Notes under the pieces: model-generated
Databases searched by the model: none
Seen by the model: the letters and a program-made list of their open reading frames with translations, nothing else
What the model was told of the DNA's origin: nothing
Program-made: the position numbers and the translations under genes
Shown: positions 1 through 7,844 of the stretch, one piece after another
Numbering within the stretch: position 1 is the first letter of the stretch
How the letters are laid out: the number at the start of each line of letters is the position of its first letter
Assembly (NCBI GenBank): GCA_022791945.1
Contig: JAAVZY010000015.1
Span: forward strand, 1 to 36,474
DNA length: 36,474 bases
Origin: Oscillospiraceae bacterium
Lineage (GTDB): Bacteria > Bacillota > Clostridia > Oscillospirales > Ruminococcaceae
Direction: 5' to 3'

Positions 1-287
1 ATCTCTGGGTGGGGCGAATGGAAGGGGATTTTTTTGCACAGCAAGGAAAAAAGCGGAGGAATCCTTTGTGGATTCCGAGCATTTTTGACGCTGCCTGTGC
101 GGAAAAAGCGCCTTTCAGGCGCTCTGCCCAGAGATCTTGAATAGGCTCTAAGAGCGGACAAGCGTTTTCCGCAGCCTTGGAAGCCAAACCGCAGAAAGCT
201 GGTGCATTGCACCAGCTTTCTGCACGGTTGCGCCCCTTTTTTGCCCTCAGTAATCATATTCCAAAGGGATGTCTTGAGGGCAGAGCC
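1..287. other. Non-coding left edge
   Basis: No convincing gene was seen here. The stretch holds several small inverted repeats, for example GGAATCC-TTTGT-GGATTCC near 58-77, GCGCCT-TTC-AGGCGC near 109-123, and a long perfect palindrome at 191-223. The downstream end (about 270-290) runs into the end of the minus-strand acetyltransferase. An open frame from 177 on the plus strand is the mirror of that gene and was not accepted. Confidence 0.5.
191..223. repeat. Perfect palindrome, 16-bp arms
   Basis: Two exact complementary 16-base arms (GCAGAAAGCTGGTGCA and its complement) flank a single central T. It lies about 65 bp past the stop codon of the minus-strand acetyltransferase. The one-base centre makes a hairpin loop tight, and no clean T-run follows on the minus strand, so it is a poor classical terminator. 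It does not match the modular repeat family found elsewhere in the window. Confidence 0.7.
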
Positions 288-1058
288 TCAGAAGTAAATC
301 TTCAGATAGCGTGCTTCCGGAAGAAAGCTGCAGCTTTCCAAAGTAGCTTTGCTGGCGAGATTGGTATGGAAGCAGCCGGCGATAGGGGCCAGGCCCATTC
401 GATAGGTCAGTTCCTTCATGGCGGCGATGATGCTGCGGCCAGCGCCCTTGCCGCGATGCGCCGGAGCGGTGTACATCCCCACCGCGCCCCAGTCCCGGCC
501 CGCCTTGCGCATCCAGAGGGCAATATGCCCTGTGCCCAGGAAGGCTCCGGCGGCATCCCGAAGCACATAAATGGGATTCTCCGGATCTCCAACGATGGCC
601 GGATGATAAAAACCGGTGCGGATCAAATCCGGGAGATCCGTCTCCTCTGCCGGACGGATCTGCTCCAGGGGATAGGCGGGCGGAGCGGAGGGAACGCCGC
701 TGTCCCGGAAGAAGTAGCCGTGGGTTTCCACCCGGGCAGCGTCGTCCAGGGCCAGAGCAAGCAGGGGCTCGTCGTTGGTGACCACATAGGCCAGGGCAGG
801 CCGCAGCTCCTGCCTGAGCTTTCGGAAAATCGCCTGCCTTCGGAAGGGATCGGGAAGATACAGGCCGGTCAGGGCCTGCTCGTCTGCCTGCATGGAGCAG
901 AAGCCTGCCGCTTTCCCGTCAAGAAGGATCTCCCAAAGAGCGCCCGTAGTAATTTGATAGAGCCAGTAGGTGTCCACCAGCCCCACCGAAAGGGTGTAGG
1001 CCTGAATCCAGCGGTCTGTCCGCGCGGGATCTGCGGGGCGTATAGTAATTTCTTCCAT
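288..1058 (-). CDS. GNAT-family N-acetyltransferase
   Basis: This is a predicted acyl-CoA-dependent acetyltransferase of about 256 residues with unknown substrate. The C-terminal half carries the acetyl-CoA binding motif A (GMYTAPAHRGKGAGRSII), preceded by a strand/turn typical of the fold; the N-terminal half may be a degenerate second GNAT-like domain, which would explain the length above the usual 150-180. I chose the ATG at 1058 because GGGAGAG sits 8 bases upstream. An in-frame ATG at 1079 overlaps the nrdG stop as ATGA but has no good ribosome binding site and would add MNGRESN. It follows nrdG by 17 bp and is probably co-transcribed with it. Confidence 0.8.
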   Translation of the reverse strand: MEEITIRPADPARTDRWIQAYTLSVGLVDTYWLYQITTGALWEILLDGKAAGFCSMQADEQALTGLYLPDPFRRQAIFRKLRQELRPALAYVVTNDEPLLALALDDAARVETHGYFFRDSGVPSAPPAYPLEQIRPAEETDLPDLIRTGFYHPAIVGDPENPIYVLRDAAGAFLGTGHIALWMRKAGRDWGAVGMYTAPAHRGKGAGRSIIAAMKELTYRMGLAPIAGCFHTNLASKATLESCSFLPEARYLKIYF

Positions 1059-1075
1059 ATTTGATTCTCTCCCAT

Positions 1076-1594
1076 TCATTGTTCGCTGTCCAGGAGACAG
1101 GAAACGGCCCGGCCCTCCTGTAGAGAGAGGGGAAGATCCAGTACCCGCTGATTATCGCTCCCCCGGTAGGGGAGCTCCAGATTGCGGTGCTCCAGGAGAA
1201 AAGGCCCGTCTACCAGAACGTCACAAAGGGCCAGCAGCTCTCTGGAACCGGCGGGCGCTTCCGGGCTCAGCAGCTGCTCCAGGGTATAGCCGGAATAGAT
1301 CCACAAGCTGGCCCCAGCCTCCCGGAGCATACATGCCAGGGGGATCAGGGCCTTCGCCTGGGCGAACGGCTCCCCGCCGGAAAAAGTGACGCCCTTCAGA
1401 AGCGGATTGGCAGTGTAGCGCCGGAAGATATTTTCCGGCGCTTCGTCGTAGCCGCCGGAAAAATCATGTGTCTGCGGGTTATGACAGCCGGGACAATGGT
1501 GAGGGCACCCCTGAACAAACACTGCCATACGGAATCCGGGCCCATCTACAATGGACTCGTCCACAATGCCGGACAGCCTGATTGACCGATTCAT
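1076..1594 (-). CDS. nrdG: Anaerobic ribonucleotide reductase activating protein
   Basis: NrdG is the radical SAM activase that installs the glycyl radical on the class III reductase NrdD, allowing dNTP synthesis without oxygen. The cluster motif CPHHCPGC (CxxxCxxC) lies near residues 30-37 and is followed by HNPQTHDFSGG; FSGGEP is the second conserved glycine-rich motif. The length of about 172 residues is normal. Two in-frame ATG codons exist, 1606 and 1594; AAAGGA directly abuts the first but is 11 bases from the second, so 1594 is preferred. nrdD is not next to it in this window, which is unusual since the two genes often form one operon. Confidence 0.9.
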   Translation of the reverse strand: MNRSIRLSGIVDESIVDGPGFRMAVFVQGCPHHCPGCHNPQTHDFSGGYDEAPENIFRRYTANPLLKGVTFSGGEPFAQAKALIPLACMLREAGASLWIYSGYTLEQLLSPEAPAGSRELLALCDVLVDGPFLLEHRNLELPYRGSDNQRVLDLPLSLQEGRAVSCLLDSEQ

Positions 1595-1689
1595 AAAAAC
1601 ATCCATCCTTTCCCCAAAATCCCAGCGCCTTCCCGCTATGCCTGTATTTTACCACACTTTTTTTCTTTTGTGAATAAGAAGCTGATGTC

Positions 1690-1975
1690 ACAGGGGGAAG
1701 ACCTTCCCCTTGGATTCCCATTAGAAGGGCTTTTTAAGGGCAAAAGGGGTGGGGCTGAGTCTGTACAGACTTCCGGCTTTCTGCCACGCAAAGAGTCTGA
1801 TTCCTGCAGTACGCTTTTTTCTTTACGAAAAAATGGGTAGGCGGGCGATCGTCCTTGCAATAAGTACCAGCGCGAGGCAGGAACCGAAATCCTGCCCCCA
1901 TACACCCCAAAAAAGACGGGAATCCAAGGGGAGCCAGCTCCCCTTGGCAGAGCGCGAGACAGCGTCTCGCGGCCT
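1690..1975. repeat. Modular fold-back intergenic repeat, rearranged copy
   Basis: This copy lies between the divergent nrdG and vanY genes. It shows the CCCCTTGGATTCCCAT end at about 1704, the AGGGC-TTTTTAAGGGC block, the palindrome GTCTGTACAGAC at 1759-1770, the core near-palindrome TTTTTTCTTTACGAAAAAA at 1815-1833, the block GTAGGCGGGCGATCGTCC, and an opposite-facing GGGAATCCAAGGGG end near 1918. A closing hairpin CGCGAGAC-AGC-GTCTCGCG is at 1953-1971. The blocks are present in a shorter, reshuffled order compared with the full copies at 16.5 and 31.7 kb. Confidence 0.8.
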
Positions 1976-2030
1976 TAGCGTCTCCCCGAGCGGCGGCTTC
2001 GGCTCCGGAACGGATTTTCCTGCTCTGGGG

Positions 2031-2059
2031 TTGAAATATCCCCTTCACAAGATTATACT
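2031..2059 (+). promoter_or_regulatory. Sigma-A-type promoter of the VanY gene
   Basis: TTGAAA at 2031-2036 and TATACT at 2054-2059 are separated by exactly 17 bases, close to the vegetative consensus. Transcription would start about 60 bp before the coding start at 2130. It lies just beyond the repeat copy, so the repeat is not part of this transcript. Confidence 0.65.
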
Positions 2060-2129
2060 GGTATAGTCACAGGCGCGGGCTGCGTCCGCGCTTCATTTCA
2101 GTCAGTCCTAAAGGAGATACCAAGTTACT

Positions 2130-2996
2130 ATGCGCTTTCGTTACAAAGGCAAACGCTATAAAATCAACCTGTTTCCCTTCCTGGTTCTGCTGCTGCTCCT
2201 GGTAGTCCTGATCGCTCTGGCGGCAGGGGGCTGCCGCAAAGCAAAGGCTCCCGGCGAAACGCCGGCTTCCCAGACGGAATCCGACCCAGTCTCCTCAGAG
2301 GCGGGCAACGCCCCGCTGATGGCGGCTGGGACGCTGCTCTCCGAACCCGTCGTTTCCCTGCCGGAGCCGGAGGCGCTTCCCGCCGGAAGCCTGTCCGATT
2401 GGAACCTGATTCTGCTGAATCCGGAAGAGGGAAACGCCCTGTCAACGGAGCTGGAGATGGAAAGGGTTCAGTTCGATGACCAGTGGGTAGACAGCCGGGC
2501 GGCGGACGCCTATCAGGCAATGTGCGACGGCGCCGCAGAAGCGGGCTTCACCCTTTATCTTCGGTCGGGCTACCGCTCCATCGCCACCCAGGAGGCCAAC
2601 TATCAGAAGAGCGTCCAGCGGGAGATGGAGGCGGGGGCAACGGAGAACGAGGCCATCCGGCGCACCAATCTCTACTATACAGTGCCCGGCCACAGTGAGC
2701 ACCATTCCGGGCTGGCCTTTGACATCATCACCCCGGAGTACCACCAGTTCGTCTATGATTTGGATGAGCGCTTCGCCACAGAGGAGCCCTACAGCGCCGC
2801 CTACCAGTGGCTGCGGGACAACTGCGCCCGCTACGGCTTCATCCTGCGCTATCCCGAGGACAAGTCCGTTCTGACCCGCATCAGCTTTGAGCCCTGGCAC
2901 TACCGCTATGTGGGAGTGGAGCACGCAGAGTATATCACCAGCCACAATCTCTGTCTGGAGGAATACATCGCCATGCTGAAGGAAGCGGGCCGGTAG
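2130..2996 (+). CDS. VanY-type D-alanyl-D-alanine carboxypeptidase (peptidase M15)
   Basis: The protein trims the terminal D-Ala of peptidoglycan stem peptides outside the membrane. A basic N-terminus and a hydrophobic segment (about residues 14-33) ending in AAGGC form a membrane anchor; the cysteine at 35 only poorly fits a lipobox. A linker follows, then the M15B domain (about 90-288). The zinc motif SEHHSGLAFD (SxHxxGxAxD, H191 and D198) and FEPWHYRYVG (H257) supply the three zinc ligands, and SGYRS precedes them. AAAGGAGA lies 12 bases before the ATG. Nothing nearby resembles a vancomycin resistance cluster, so a housekeeping wall-remodelling role is more likely than resistance. Confidence 0.9.
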   Translation: MRFRYKGKRYKINLFPFLVLLLLLVVLIALAAGGCRKAKAPGETPASQTESDPVSSEAGNAPLMAAGTLLSEPVVSLPEPEALPAGSLSDWNLILLNPEEGNALSTELEMERVQFDDQWVDSRAADAYQAMCDGAAEAGFTLYLRSGYRSIATQEANYQKSVQREMEAGATENEAIRRTNLYYTVPGHSEHHSGLAFDIITPEYHQFVYDLDERFATEEPYSAAYQWLRDNCARYGFILRYPEDKSVLTRISFEPWHYRYVGVEHAEYITSHNLCLEEYIAMLKEAGR

Positions 2997-3017
2997 CCCG
3001 TTCGGAAAGGAGCATTC

Positions 3018-3584
3018 ATGGAGCTGCGGGAGCTGATCTGCCTGCTGACCCCGGAGGAGGAACGGAGCAGTCTGGAGGAGCTGATAGGGGATTTCGAGGA
3101 AGAGGAGCCGGAGAGCTTCTTTGACCGCTATCCGGAGCTGGTGAACGGCTATGACAGCGCCCAGACCTTTGCGGAGGAAATCCGGGACCGGGTGGTGACT
3201 CTGGGAACCGTCCTGATCTGGTATCTGGCGGAGCGGGGCCTGCTGATGGTGGTGGACTGGGACGGTGAAGAGGAAGAAAACCTGCTGGCCTCTTATGTCA
3301 ACTACCGTCTGGAGTCCCTGGGAGCGGATTTCACAGTGGATACCGAGGAGTTCTACCCCTGGGCGGAGGAGGAAGGCCTGGAGGCGGAGGACGGGAGCCT
3401 GGTATGGAGCCTCCTTCAGGAGGTGGACCGGCAGCTCCGGAACCAGGGCTTCCGCCTGCTGGGCTTCGATACCTTCTGTGAGCCGGACAGCATCTATCTG
3501 GGCGTTCTGCCGGAAGGCCTGGCAGACACCTTCCTCCGCGCCGGAGTCACCGACGTGGACATTGCCGCCCCCGAGGATTTGTAG
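3018..3584 (+). CDS. Acidic protein of unknown function
   Basis: A 188-residue soluble protein, strongly acidic, with no signal peptide or membrane segment. Visible pieces are a helical acidic N-terminus (LTPEEERSSLEELIGDFEEE), a central VVDWDGEEEENLLASYV stretch and a C-terminal part with FDTFCEPDSIYLGVLP. The WDGEE region and size loosely recall the DUF6630 family, but I am not sure and assign no function. AAAGGAG lies 7 bases before the ATG. It starts 21 bp after the carboxypeptidase stop, so the two are probably one transcription unit. Repeat hairpins begin about 25 bp after its stop. Confidence 0.75.
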   Translation: MELRELICLLTPEEERSSLEELIGDFEEEEPESFFDRYPELVNGYDSAQTFAEEIRDRVVTLGTVLIWYLAERGLLMVVDWDGEEEENLLASYVNYRLESLGADFTVDTEEFYPWAEEEGLEAEDGSLVWSLLQEVDRQLRNQGFRLLGFDTFCEPDSIYLGVLPEGLADTFLRAGVTDVDIAAPEDL

Positions 3585-3609
3585 GATCCCTGGGCGGCCG
3601 GAAGGGAAG

Positions 3610-3699
3610 ACCTCGAGAGCTCTGCCCTCGAGCACCGCGGTGCGTCGTTTCACGACGCACCGCAGAGACGCGAGACAGCGTCTCGCGGCCTTGCCCTTC
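3610..3699. repeat. Hairpin cassette of the intergenic repeat family
   Basis: A short, core-less copy lies between convergent genes. It contains CCTCGAG...CTCGAG at about 3611-3632, a hairpin GGTGCGTCGT-TTC-ACGACGCACC at about 3639-3661, and CGCGAGAC-AGC-GTCTCGCG at about 3669-3687. The same hairpins recur at 9.2, 16.5 and 28.5 kb. No T-run follows either hairpin, so an intrinsic terminator role is uncertain. Confidence 0.75.
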
Positions 3700-3728
3700 C
3701 GAGCACCCAGAGAGTCTGAGCGGGGCGC

Positions 3729-5207
3729 CTAGAGTATAATGCAGATCAGCCCGTTGCAGCCTTCGTTGATGATGCGTTCGATGGTTTCCTGGAGACGCTG
3801 GCGGGCTTCGCTGGGCATACGGTACAGCTTGTTGTGCAGCCCCTCATTAACCAGGGCGTGAAGGGATTTCCCAAAGATATTGGACTCCCAGATCTTCTTG
3901 GGGCTTTCCTCGAACTCCTTCAGCAGGTACATCACCAGTTCTTCCGACTGCTTTTCGCTTCCCACCACTGGAGAAACCTCCGTGTTGATGGTCGCCTTCA
4001 TCATATGAATGCTGGGCGCGCTGGCCTTCAGCTTGACCCCGTACTTCCCGCCCTGCTTCAGGATTTCCGGCTCCTCCAGAGAAAGCTCATCCAGCGTGGG
4101 CATGACAATGCCGTAGCCGGTAGCCTCTACCTCCTCCAGAGCGCCCTGGATTTTGGCGTACTTCCGCTTGATCTCCGCCAGCTCGATCATGCAGGGCATC
4201 AGGCCGGCCTCCCCCTCAATCTCAATGCCGGTGACCTCGCCAAGTATCCGGTAAAACAAATCCCCGTTCAGCGTGACGGAGATCCTGGCGCTCCCCATCC
4301 CCAGGCTGACCCCTTCCACCGCGCACCGGCTTACATACTCACAGGCGCAGACTCTGTCCGTAACGCCCGCCACATCCGCAATATGCCGGACGTTGGCCGC
4401 GCTCTCCTTAATCGCGCTGAATACGTTGGCCTTCAGCCAGTGATCCTTGGCCAGAGAGTTGATCCACCGGGGCATGTCAATGCAGATCTCCCGGATGGGG
4501 AATTCATACAGCACCTGCTTCATAATGTCCTTGATATCCCCGCTGTCCAGCTCCAGACAGTTCAGAGGCAGCACCGGAACCCCGTAGCGCTCCGTCAGCT
4601 CCCCCGCCAGGGAACGGGCCGCCTCGCTCTTTGGCCGCACGCAGTTGAGCAGCACCACAAAGGGCTTTTCGATCTCTTTCAGCTCGGAGATCACCCGCCG
4701 CTCTGCCTCCTCATATTCCTCCCGGGGGATATCGGTGATGCTTCCGTCGGTGGTGATCACCACGCCGATGGTGGAGTGTTCTGAGATCACCTTCCGGGTG
4801 CCGACCTCGGCGGCCATGTTAAAAGGGATCTCCTCGTCAAACCAAGGGGTCATCACCATCCGGGGAGCCTCGTTCTCGAAATATCCCAGGGAGCTGGGGA
4901 CAATGTAGCCCACGCAGTCGATCATCCGGACGTTCATGTCCGCCCCGCCGTCCAGGGCGATTTTGACCGCTTCCTCAGGGATGAATTTCGGCTCGGTGGT
5001 CATAATGGTTTTTCCCGCTGCGGACTGGGGCAGTTCATCCACAGCCCGCTCCCGGCGGTATTCGCTTTCAATATTGGGGATCACCAATGTCTCCATGAAT
5101 TTTTGGATAAAGGTGGATTTTCCCGTCCGGACCGGCCCCACAATGCCTATGTAAATATCTCCGTCCGTCCGCCTGGCAATATCCGCGTAGATGTTGACGT
5201 TTTCCAT
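3729..5207 (-). CDS. spoIVA: Stage IV sporulation protein A (spore coat basement-layer ATPase)
   Basis: SpoIVA is the ATPase that polymerises on the forespore outer membrane and forms the base on which the coat is built. The protein has 492 residues, the family's usual length, and shows the near-invariant start MENVNIYADIARRTDGDIYI. The Walker A motif GPVRTGKST is at residues 24-32 with K30 as the catalytic lysine; VRMIDCVGYIV is the Walker B-like region. The C-terminal end (INEGCNGLICIIL) is the segment used for membrane/SpoVM recognition in Bacillus. AGGAGG lies 11 bases before the ATG. It follows sipL by 49 bp, so both probably come from the sigma-E promoter at 6855-6884. Confidence 0.97.
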   Translation of the reverse strand: MENVNIYADIARRTDGDIYIGIVGPVRTGKSTFIQKFMETLVIPNIESEYRRERAVDELPQSAAGKTIMTTEPKFIPEEAVKIALDGGADMNVRMIDCVGYIVPSSLGYFENEAPRMVMTPWFDEEIPFNMAAEVGTRKVISEHSTIGVVITTDGSITDIPREEYEEAERRVISELKEIEKPFVVLLNCVRPKSEAARSLAGELTERYGVPVLPLNCLELDSGDIKDIMKQVLYEFPIREICIDMPRWINSLAKDHWLKANVFSAIKESAANVRHIADVAGVTDRVCACEYVSRCAVEGVSLGMGSARISVTLNGDLFYRILGEVTGIEIEGEAGLMPCMIELAEIKRKYAKIQGALEEVEATGYGIVMPTLDELSLEEPEILKQGGKYGVKLKASAPSIHMMKATINTEVSPVVGSEKQSEELVMYLLKEFEESPKKIWESNIFGKSLHALVNEGLHNKLYRMPSEARQRLQETIERIINEGCNGLICIIL

Positions 5208-5256
5208 GAATGGTCTTTCCTCCTAGCAATCGGTGTGGTTGGTCCGGCCTGCGGGC

Positions 5257-6816
5257 TCAGTCGATCTGAGGGATCAGCAGCATGATCTTTCCGGGCAGGG
5301 TTTCGCTCTCCAGGTTGTTTTCCAGGACGATTGCTTCCACAGAGGTGCCAAACCGCTTGGCAATATCCCAGACCCGTTCCCCCCGCTCGGCGAAATAGAG
5401 CCGGAGCACCACATCGTCCTTCCGCTCCTTCCTGCTCCCCTCGTCGATGTGGATGGCGCTGACCACATCGTAGAAGCAGTACTGATAGAGGATGCCGCAG
5501 ATCCGGATCTCCGCCCGCACCTCCACCTCGCTGCCGGAGGTCAGGCTGTAGGACACGGAAGCCGCCCGGATGCTGGGGGAAAAAAGGACGTTTTCCGTAT
5601 CCCCCTGAAGGTCGGCGCCCCGGGGCTCCAGCTTCATTTCGCAGGGATTGGATTTCTCGATCAGCAGGGGCATCCCGTCGTTGTCCAGCCCTAGGATGGA
5701 GATCTCCAGGTTTCCATTTACAAGGACAGCCCCATCCTCCCAGCGGCAGCTCTCGTTGGTGAAGTCGCAGGAGATATCGTAGACCCGGGCAATTTCGCCC
5801 TGGGGAATGGCAATGCTGTTTTTGCAGACGCAGCTTTCATTGACCGCGCAGACCAGGCGCTCAATTTTCACCTTGCTGCATTCAGGCTGGAGCTCGTAAC
5901 CGGTGGAGTAGGCGTCCCCGATGAGTTGGGTTTCACCGTTCCGATCCGCCTCACAGCAGACCCGGATGCAGAATTCCCCGTCGAAGCTGGTGCATTCCCC
6001 GTCTCCGTCCTGCTTCATGGACAGGTCAATGCCGGTGACGTCAAAGGTAATCACGCACTGATAGTCTTCGCTGACCCCGGGCAGATCCACAATCTGGCTG
6101 ATAGGGACAGTGAAATCCATGATTTCGGGACCGCTTTCGTCATCGGAGCCAGTGTAGAGGGTGTGGAGGAGGATCTCCCCCTTGACCACCACCTTATTGG
6201 CAATCAGCTTATAATCGGTCAGGGAAGCGGTGGCGGTGCTGTCCAGCACCTCGGTCACAGAGGGCTTGCCGTAGGCTAGATCCAGTTCTTCCTTGACGGT
6301 GAATTCCTTGCTGGCGTAGAGCTTCCGGTCCAGGGCGGTGACCGTGCAGGTATTGACCTGGAGGCCCATGCCGCTGGCGCCGCAGAGGATATCCAGCTTC
6401 CGGACGGTGCTGACGGTGGCGCGGATGGTCAGCGCGCCCCGGATGTCCAGGCGGCGCTGATTGATGACCCGGCAGTTGACGTAGTCGCATTTCACAAAGG
6501 CGCTGACGCACCCCTCCTCGCAGCCCTCTTTCAGCTCCAGGGATTTGGAGAAGGCCTGCTTTTGGGAAAGTGTGCAGATCCGGTAGCTCTCCTCGCTGAC
6601 GTAGAGGATTTTGATGTAGGCGACACCGTCCACCAGGAGCTTGCCGTTCATAATCCGCTCGGAGGTGATTTTAGGAACAATCCGGCTTTTGAGTACTTTG
6701 AAGATGCTGGGGCAGTAATCCGGCAGCAGATAATCCAGCTCCACAGCCTGCTCCATGGAGCCGTCGAAAACGATTTCATTTATGCAGATGGACTCCCTTG
6801 TCAGTTTCAGTTCCAT
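5257..6816 (-). CDS. sipL: SPOCS (DUF3794) and LysM domain spore morphogenesis protein, SipL-like
   Basis: The product (519 residues) has repeated SPOCS/DUF3794 segments at roughly 15-110, 165-255 and 310-400 and a C-terminal LysM module (about 470-519: VWDIAKRFGTSVEAIVLENN). This is the architecture of C. difficile SipL, which binds SpoIVA through its LysM domain and tethers the coat to the forespore; it does the job of SpoVID in Bacillus. I chose the ATG at 6816 because AAAGGAG lies 11 bases upstream; the open frame reaches to 6894 but without a binding site. It is directly upstream of spoIVA, its expected partner. Confidence 0.9.
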   Translation of the reverse strand: MELKLTRESICINEIVFDGSMEQAVELDYLLPDYCPSIFKVLKSRIVPKITSERIMNGKLLVDGVAYIKILYVSEESYRICTLSQKQAFSKSLELKEGCEEGCVSAFVKCDYVNCRVINQRRLDIRGALTIRATVSTVRKLDILCGASGMGLQVNTCTVTALDRKLYASKEFTVKEELDLAYGKPSVTEVLDSTATASLTDYKLIANKVVVKGEILLHTLYTGSDDESGPEIMDFTVPISQIVDLPGVSEDYQCVITFDVTGIDLSMKQDGDGECTSFDGEFCIRVCCEADRNGETQLIGDAYSTGYELQPECSKVKIERLVCAVNESCVCKNSIAIPQGEIARVYDISCDFTNESCRWEDGAVLVNGNLEISILGLDNDGMPLLIEKSNPCEMKLEPRGADLQGDTENVLFSPSIRAASVSYSLTSGSEVEVRAEIRICGILYQYCFYDVVSAIHIDEGSRKERKDDVVLRLYFAERGERVWDIAKRFGTSVEAIVLENNLESETLPGKIMLLIPQID

Positions 6817-6854
6817 GCACGCTTCTTCTCCTTTGCCTAAGGTTATTTGCTTCC

Positions 6855-6884
6855 ATTGTATGAAAAGCCCGTACAAGTTATGCC
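6855..6884 (-). promoter_or_regulatory. Probable sigma-E promoter of sipL-spoIVA
   Basis: On the minus strand GGCATAAC (6884-6877) and CATACAAT (6862-6855) are 14 bases apart. Both the elements and the spacing match the mother-cell sigma-E consensus (GKCATATT, 13-15 bases, CATACAnT). Transcription would start about 35 bp before the sipL ATG. spoIVA is a sigma-E gene in Bacillus and Clostridium, so sequence and expected biology agree. Direct transcript mapping is lacking. Confidence 0.8.
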
Positions 6885-6984
6885 TCGGGAGCAAATCCCC
6901 CTGAAGCCCGCTATTTTAAGGAAGAACATTTGCAAATCACGCCCCATTCATATACAATAATAAAAGTAAGATGCCCCCTCAGAG

Positions 6985-7822
6985 CGGATTTGCAGCGCGG
7001 GAAGGCCGCAAGGGCTCTGCTCTCGCGCTCTGCGGTGCGCCGTGAAACGACGCGCCTAGGAATTCGGCTCCGCCGAATTCTGAGATGCGTCCCCTTGGAT
7101 TCCCATTTTTTTGGGGGGGTGGGGACGGGCGCTTGCGCCCGCCCCCCTGCCTCGCTGGTACTTCCTGCGTGGTCGATTGCCCGCCTACCCATTTTTTCGT
7201 AAAGAAAAAATTCATCCCCACGTGCGGCGCAGAAAGGGCGGCGCAGAAAGTTCCGAGCGGGTTCTGTTACGCTCATGCTTTCTGCGGAATTTAAACGCTG
7301 TGCCACGCTCGGAGGATTTATCCCCAGTCTGTGCGAAATCGCAAGCGGGCTTCTGCTACGCCCATACTCTCTACAAGGAAAGGCTTGGTGACACGCACGG
7401 AATCCTCCAGCCAGGGCTACCGCCTGTCGGCGGTGGAGGAAGGACTCCTTCAGAGGCACAGAATACCCCATCTGTACATACCGATCGGAAGATCTGGCTC
7501 AGTTTGAGCAGGAATCCTGATGCGGCGCAGGAAGTACCCCGCACGCAGGAGGGAGCTTTTTTCTTTACGTAAAAAGCGTACTGCGTGAATCAGACCATCT
7601 GCGTGGCAGAAAGCCGAAAGTCTGTACAGACTTGATCCCCCCCCTTTTTTTCCGCCCTTCAAAAGCCCTTTTCAAATAATGGGAATCCAAGGGGAATCCC
7701 TTCCCGATGCGCCGCCAGCGGCGCATCTCAGAATTCGGCGAAGCCGAATTCCTAAGTGCGTTGTGAAACAACGCACTGCGGAGACTCGAGGCAGAGCCTC
7801 GAGGTCTTCCCGCACGCACCCG
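6985..7822. repeat. Modular fold-back intergenic repeat, near-complete long copy
   Basis: About 840 bp between divergent sipL and the WYL regulator gene. Left flank: hairpins GGTGCGCCGT-GAA-ACGACGCGCC (about 7033-7055) and GAATTCGGC-TCC-GCCGAATTC (about 7060-7080), then CCCCTTGGATTCCCAT. The core shows TTTTTTCGTAAAGAAAAAA near 7193 and its mirrored partner near 7558. The right inner arm has GTCTGTACAGAC at 7620-7631, then GGGAATCCAAGGGG, GATGCGCCGC-CAG-GCGGCGCATC, GAATTCGGC-GAA-GCCGAATTC, GTGCGTTGT-GAA-ACAACGCAC and CTCGAGGC-AGA-GCCTCGAG. About 130 bp of the right flank (7670-7810) is almost identical to 24395-24530. No gene was accepted inside. Confidence 0.85.
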
Positions 7823-7844
7823 TTTACCGAAAGGAATCCGAGGA

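Noticed and set aside
177-1064. Plus-strand frame opposite the acetyltransferase
   Set aside because: No family motif or ribosome binding site; the minus strand encodes a recognisable GNAT domain.
1690-1975. Repeats as dedicated terminators only
   Set aside because: Copies lie also between divergent genes (1.7 and 7 kb) and inside operons, so termination cannot be their only explanation.
1749-2066. Small frames within repeats
   Set aside because: Their peptides recur only because the DNA repeat recurs, in different frames and lengths.
2130-2996. Vancomycin resistance gene
   Set aside because: VanY-type peptidases are common housekeeping enzymes, and no vanA/B, vanH, vanX or two-component genes are present.
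6985-7822. CRISPR array
   Set aside because: The repeats are short hairpins of different sequence in fixed order, not identical units with regular spacing and unique spacers, and no cas gene is nearby.
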